Below, piece by piece: positions 35,396 through 38,779 of a stretch of DNA of 38,779 bases. The position numbers were made by a program, and so were the translations under genes. Positions within the stretch are counted from its first letter, which is position 1, and each line of letters begins with the position of its first letter. Source of the DNA: Bacillota bacterium (GTDB lineage: Bacteria > Bacillota > Clostridia > Lachnospirales > Lachnospiraceae); assembly GCA_023415475.1 (NCBI GenBank), contig JAEZKL010000151.1, forward strand, positions 1-38,779. The letters are read 5' to 3'. The notes beneath the pieces were generated by a model. The model had not been told where the DNA came from and ran no database searches. It saw only the letters and a list, made by a program, of their open reading frames with translations.

Positions 35396-35421
35396 TCTTG
35401 ATATACTCCTTGTGATAGAAT
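35393..35421 (+). promoter_or_regulatory. Promoter of the TetR-type gene
   Basis: TTGTCT (35393-35398), 17-bp spacer, TAGAAT (35416-35421), 25 bp before the ATG. Confidence 0.65.
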
Positions 35422-35445
35422 GAATAAAAAAGTAGGAGCAGCTTT

Positions 35446-36033
35446 ATGAAGAAAAACCCAGAGCAAACTGAAATGACTCAGAAAAATATCCAAGAGGCCT
35501 TTTGGACTTTATACACTAAGCAAAGCATTGATAAAATCACAGTCAAGAATATCTGCAATTTGGCGGGATATAATCGCAGCACCTTTTATCAGTATTATGA
35601 AGATGTCTATGATGTGCTGCGTAAATTTGAAAATCAGCTTTTGAATGAGATAGACGAATTCGTTATTCAGTTTATGAAGCAAGCAGGTAGCCTGAATGCA
35701 TCACTTGCAGTTCAAGCAGTCTTTGAGCTTTTTGAACGACTTAATAATTATATTACCGTCCTGTTCGGCTCTCATGGTGATACAGAATTCAAACATAAAG
35801 TTGCTGAGTACCTGAAGCCGATTTGGATAAAATACTTCTTCCATAGGGGTGATTACTCTCCTGCTGAAATTGATTTACTCATGGAGTATTATATTTCCGG
35901 TTTACTTTCCATGTATCAGAAATGGTTTATTGACCATAAAGATGTTTCCGTCGAGCGAATCATTCAACTGAGCTACCAGACACTCCCTGATACCAGCTGT
36001 TTTGGAAACTTTGATAAAGAATTACGGCAATAA
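35446..36033 (+). CDS. TetR-family transcriptional regulator
   Basis: The 195-aa protein has an N-terminal TetR helix-turn-helix (about 12-58: KNIQEAFWTLYTKQSIDKIT, VKNICNLAGYNRSTFYQYYEDVYDVL). An all-helical ligand and dimer domain follows that matches the TetR_C_7/AcrR-like group common in Firmicutes. AGGAG lies before ATG. It is divergent from the FtsX permease operon with interleaved promoters and a palindrome over its -35 box. It is therefore probably the local repressor of that transporter. Confidence 0.9.
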   Translation: MKKNPEQTEMTQKNIQEAFWTLYTKQSIDKITVKNICNLAGYNRSTFYQYYEDVYDVLRKFENQLLNEIDEFVIQFMKQAGSLNASLAVQAVFELFERLNNYITVLFGSHGDTEFKHKVAEYLKPIWIKYFFHRGDYSPAEIDLLMEYYISGLLSMYQKWFIDHKDVSVERIIQLSYQTLPDTSCFGNFDKELRQ

Positions 36034-36046
36034 ATTTATTATCCAA

Positions 36047-36093
36047 AAACCTCCGTGAAAGAATGTTATGATAACACTCTTCCATGGAGGTTT
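36047..36093 (+). terminator. Terminator of the TetR-type gene
   Basis: AAACCTCC pairs with GGAGGTTT and TGTTAT/ATAACA closes the inner part of an imperfect 47-nt hairpin, followed by a T-rich stretch. Confidence 0.75.
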
Positions 36094-36177
36094 ATATTTT
36101 TCTATATTGATTCTTCTTGTGTCATATCCTTTCATAGATGCTATGATTTACCTCTACTGCGCTTCCAATTCTTGATT

Positions 36178-36438
36178 TCATATTGAGTATATCGTATTTA
36201 ATAGCCTAAATATTAAAACATAAATAAAAATATAAAAAAAAGGTATCATTGTTATATCAATTAATCTTTTATTTCGTTTCGTATATGGTCGATTTAAAGC
36301 ATTTTGAGAAAAAAATAAATCTTGAAATTCTCTAAAGATTAAAAACCCAATGAGCATTAAAATTACCACTAAATCAAGTCTTAAGACAGTAGATAAAATT
36401 GCCATTGTAGATATCTTCTCTGATATTGTTATAATCAT
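36178..36438 (-). CDS. Small membrane protein of unknown function
   Basis: The 86-aa protein has two hydrophobic helices (about 18-38 and 66-84) separated by a basic, polar loop (NALNRPYTKRNKRL). AAAGGAG 8 nt before ATG supports it as a real gene. It begins 36 bp after the CPBP protease gene and is the last gene of the right-hand membrane operon. No family was recognised. Confidence 0.7.
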   Translation of the reverse strand: MIITISEKISTMAILSTVLRLDLVVILMLIGFLIFREFQDLFFSQNALNRPYTKRNKRLIDITMIPFFYIFIYVLIFRLLNTIYSI

Positions 36439-36474
36439 TACGAATAACTCCTTTAAGACACCTTTATGATCCTA

Positions 36475-37254
36475 TTAGTAAAAAATGAGAGGACATATCA
36501 GGTAACAGGTTATATTTAGTATTCCGTGAGCCAATGATATACCTAAAAGCGATCTCTTCCAGAGAAAGATCCGGCAAAACAACATTGATATCAAAAACAC
36601 ATAGGTCACATTTAATAAGGATTTTGAGGAAATGGTCAGGGCTGCATATAGCAGGCTTGTTAAACATATCGCTTTATTGTTACCTAGTAATTGATAAGCA
36701 ACATTGAATAATAGCCCCCGAAATATAAATTCCTCTAACAGGCCTACGCAGATGATTAAGGTGAAAGCCCACATTATGATTTCTTCCGGCGCTACCGTTA
36801 TTTTTTTAATGTCATACCGGCTAATGCAAAACTCGATTATTCCTAATGGCAGTCCCAGAAGCGCAATGATCAGCTGTTTGGGTAGTATACTAATTCTGAA
36901 GCCCAATTCTTTCGGTGTGATCCCAACTATTTTTGCCATCATAACACTGGTTATGAATAAAGGTACGCTTATCGCCATAATTCCAAAAGCCTCCGGTATA
37001 CCTGTCAGCGGAAGAGATACATTGATAATCCTGATCAGGGGGATAAGAATCAGAGCTGAATATAGTGGATGGCAGGGCTCTTTATTCTTCATCATAGCTA
37101 TTATTAAAAGCGATATTAGTATGGTCAGGTAGATGATGAAACCAATCGACATGCTCACAAAGGTAAAAATAGTTTCCGCTGAAACGATAAAAAATACAAT
37201 TAGCCAAAAGATGAAGTCATTGGCTATGATAAGCTTTTCGAATAAAACTTTAAT
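36475..37254 (-). CDS. CPBP-family intramembrane metalloprotease, possible AUU start
   Basis: The multi-helix protein carries the CPBP/CAAX-protease-like motifs LEEFIFRGLLFN (EExxxR) and SLAHGILNI (His). In this family these residues line a glutamyl intramembrane protease site used for prenyl-protein processing, bacteriocin self-immunity or unknown roles. The first standard start codon is GTG 37158, which has no ribosome-binding site. The frame is open upstream, and the extra part (FWLIVFFIVSAETIFTF) looks like the normal first helix of the family. The strong site AAGGGGGAGG (37261-37270) is followed at 6 nt by ATT 37254. I therefore place the start at this ATT. It follows the DUF1616 gene by 45 bp. 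Confidence 0.8.
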   Translation of the reverse strand: MKVLFEKLIIANDFIFWLIVFFIVSAETIFTFVSMSIGFIIYLTILISLLIIAMMKNKEPCHPLYSALILIPLIRIINVSLPLTGIPEAFGIMAISVPLFITSVMMAKIVGITPKELGFRISILPKQLIIALLGLPLGIIEFCISRYDIKKITVAPEEIIMWAFTLIICVGLLEEFIFRGLLFNVAYQLLGNNKAICLTSLLYAALTISSKSLLNVTYVFLISMLFCRIFLWKRSLLGISLAHGILNITCYLICPLIFY

Positions 37255-37299
37255 TATAATCCTCCCCCTTTACGCAAAAGCTTTTATCGCGATTCATGG

Positions 37300-38130
37300 T
37301 CAATCAGGCAATATTTTTACCCAGAGCCTAAGCTGCCTGTAAGGCTTTATATCTTGACCGTCCCGAAACAATAAAAATTCAACCTTTGCCAAATCTTCCA
37401 GCTTTTCCGCTTTAAAAAGCACAGTTATTTCCTGTTTTTCCTGGTCTTCCAAGTATATTGGTGATATGGTTTGAAGGATATCACCATCCACCCAAATTTC
37501 CATCCTGTATGTCGTTTTCTCTTGTTCATTGTTAATGATAACTGCTTTTACCGTTCCATTCTCTCCGGCTTGAAGCTGCTCAGGGTAGCCTGCCGTTACA
37601 TCATCCGGTCCTGTTATATAAAATTCTGTAAAGCTTTTACCCGTTTTAGGAGAGGATAAGACAAATACTGAAGCAAAAACCAACAAGAAACCGGTTATCA
37701 GTAATGCTAAGTGGATCACCTTCGTTTTTTTTGTTTTATTTAGCCATATTATTAAATCGGTTGAAAACGATAATGCAAAGCGCTTCTCCTCTGGTAAATT
37801 GGTTCGTCTGTACCAGCTTATGAAAAATAAAAAAATGTCCAAAAATACAAGCGAAAGCATCATCGGTAAAAGCCTGACACCTGTTGACAAATAATTCAAC
37901 AGCAGTCCGATTAGGGGAACGATGATGATACTTAATCCTATCCCTAAAGCGATACGAGCTGAGCCATCAAATTCATCCTTTTCGGGGAATAAGACTGCCA
38001 TCAGCAAATACCCGGGAAGGAATAAAGCAAAAGGCAACCCGAGAATAACTCTAAGTAAATCACCAAAAAAAACCATTACGAGTAACAAGCCGATTATTAT
38101 TACATACTCTTTTTTTAAATTGATCCTCAA
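37300..38130 (-). CDS. DUF1616-family membrane protein
   Basis: The 276-aa protein has an N-terminal membrane part of four helices with the DUF1616 signature: FALFLPGYLLMAVLFP, SARIALGIGLSIIIVPLIGLLLNY. A further helix lies at about 139-160. The C-terminal extracellular domain of about 115 residues (FTEFYITGPDDVTAGYPEQL onward) has an Ig-like beta pattern. The family's function is unknown; it often lies near envelope glycan genes. The start is TTG 38130 with GGGAGGTGAT upstream. It is the second gene of the membrane operon at the window's right end. Confidence 0.88.
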   Translation of the reverse strand: MRINLKKEYVIIIGLLLVMVFFGDLLRVILGLPFALFLPGYLLMAVLFPEKDEFDGSARIALGIGLSIIIVPLIGLLLNYLSTGVRLLPMMLSLVFLDIFLFFISWYRRTNLPEEKRFALSFSTDLIIWLNKTKKTKVIHLALLITGFLLVFASVFVLSSPKTGKSFTEFYITGPDDVTAGYPEQLQAGENGTVKAVIINNEQEKTTYRMEIWVDGDILQTISPIYLEDQEKQEITVLFKAEKLEDLAKVEFLLFRDGQDIKPYRQLRLWVKILPD

Positions 38131-38156
38131 TCCGGATCACCTCCCCATTACACTTC

Positions 38157-38236
38157 TTTTTATTCATGATAAGTGAAACGATTTATCGTTTCACCTTATT
38201 CATAATAACAGAATTTCTCGCGAAGCGTGAAATCTG
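38157..38236 (-). repeat. 3'-end hairpin repeat, copy D
   Basis: It begins right after the stop codon of the truncated membrane protein gene. The minus strand has the hairpin AACAGATTTC-ACGCTTCGCG-AGAAATTCTGTT, the box ATTATGAATAA, the hairpin GTGAAACGAT-AA-ATCGTTTCAC, and TTATCATGAATAA. The second half matches the plus-strand copy near 18957-18993. No terminator follows; DUF1616 starts about 25 bp further on. Confidence 0.65.
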
Positions 38237-38779
38237 TTATTTAAACCCCTGTATATCTCCGGAATCATAAATCATATTACAGCTTTCTAATGTATCCCAT
38301 AAAGGTAAATCATTCGGATAGTAATCCATTTTTTCTCCGATTGTAGGGGTGAATAAAAACTCGCCATCCGGTGAGGTAAACAACTGGAGAGGCCGTTTCG
38401 CTAACTCAGTATTTCTTATTAATATAATATCGCTGCTGCCGCTTCTCAGGAACTCCTGTTGCTGCTGATTAACCTCAAGCACATTGACTTTCTCTGCGTA
38501 TTCGGAATTTTCCAAATACCGGCAGGAGGAATAATCAGACATAACAATTCCGTCAGCAATCTGGGCCACACTGTTCAGTGAACTGCACTCTTCCTCGGTT
38601 AAGTAAAAGGTATAAAACAGCCTCTTAACAATTGGGTTGTCTGAAGCTGTAAAATCATTGGACACAGCCAGGAAAGCCATAACAAAAAATAGAATGACAA
38701 CAACTGATTTCGCTTTTAGTTTATAAGAGATAAAGGTAAGTCCTGCCGCACCTGCAATGCAGAAACAAAGAAAGGAATA
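38237..38779 (-). CDS. C-terminal part of a membrane protein, possibly a GT-C-type glycosyltransferase (cut by window edge)
   Basis: The frame is open from the last base of the window, so the gene continues to the right; an internal ATG at 38680 is not the start. The visible 180 residues begin with one membrane helix (SVVVILFFVMAFLAVS). A soluble outside domain of about 145 residues follows, ending SCNMIYDSGDIQGFK. An ending of the form N-x-IYDxG-x-V-x-x-Y is common in large multi-helix membrane proteins of envelope-glycan loci. That suggests, but does not show, a GT-C-like enzyme. It is the first visible gene of the membrane operon. Confidence 0.65.
   Translation of the reverse strand, partial: YSFLCFCIAGAAGLTFISYKLKAKSVVVILFFVMAFLAVSNDFTASDNPIVKRLFYTFYLTEEECSSLNSVAQIADGIVMSDYSSCRYLENSEYAEKVNVLEVNQQQQEFLRSGSSDIILIRNTELAKRPLQLFTSPDGEFLFTPTIGEKMDYYPNDLPLWDTLESCNMIYDSGDIQGFK

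Overview
The window is chromosomal DNA of a moderately AT-rich, low-GC Gram-positive anaerobe, most likely a spore-forming Clostridia member of the Lachnospiraceae type. The indicators are Gram-positive Shine-Dalgarno sequences (GGAGG/AGGAGG), frequent TTG and GTG starts, a SleB-type cell-wall hydrolase with LysM repeats, fermentative D-lactate dehydrogenase, LplABC-type sugar uptake without its own ATPase, CPBP membrane proteases and many intrinsic terminators. No tRNA, rRNA or CRISPR array was seen.

Layout. Bases 1-127 are the 5' end of a group IIC intron (minus strand), inserted just after the terminator of an smr-prfC (release factor 3) pair. Next come a decayed GH3 glycosidase fragment, a secreted Big_5 protein, a LysM/SleB hydrolase, guanine deaminase, and a P-type cation ATPase preceded by a clear yybP-ykoY (Mn2+) riboswitch with terminator. 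D-lactate dehydrogenase and aspartate kinase follow. An lplB-lplC-solute-binding-protein sugar transporter (11.3-14.9 kb) is divergent from an AraC regulator. A two-gene riboflavin-like cassette (16.4-18.7 kb) encodes a RibD and a RibBA homologue that have each lost one catalytic domain. Then come superoxide dismutase, a PucR regulator, a 55-aa small gene, a membrane protein, a sugar-dehydrogenase-like gene broken by one stop codon, a two-domain flavoprotein, a stand-alone EAL phosphodiesterase, and a CheW-chemoreceptor pair. A large HTH regulator with an unrecognised sensor region precedes an FtsX-type permease whose ATPase gene has collapsed to 49 codons, with a divergent TetR regulator. The right end is a minus-strand membrane operon: a truncated membrane protein, DUF1616, CPBP protease and an 86-aa membrane protein.

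Main points of interest. (1) The ribD-like/ribBA-like pair keeps GTP cyclohydrolase II and the reductase but has lost key residues in the deaminase and in DHBP synthase. It has no ribE, ribH or FMN riboswitch, so it may make a GTP-derived pyrimidine other than riboflavin. (2) The Mn2+ riboswitch suggests that the Ca2+-ATPase-like pump exports manganese. (3) A hairpin-containing repeat family recurs directly after stop codons and before terminators, and one copy between ribD and sodA has no gene in front of it. (4) Several genes are decaying: GH3 and the ABC ATPase keep both ends but have lost their middles, and the sugar dehydrogenase has one nonsense codon.
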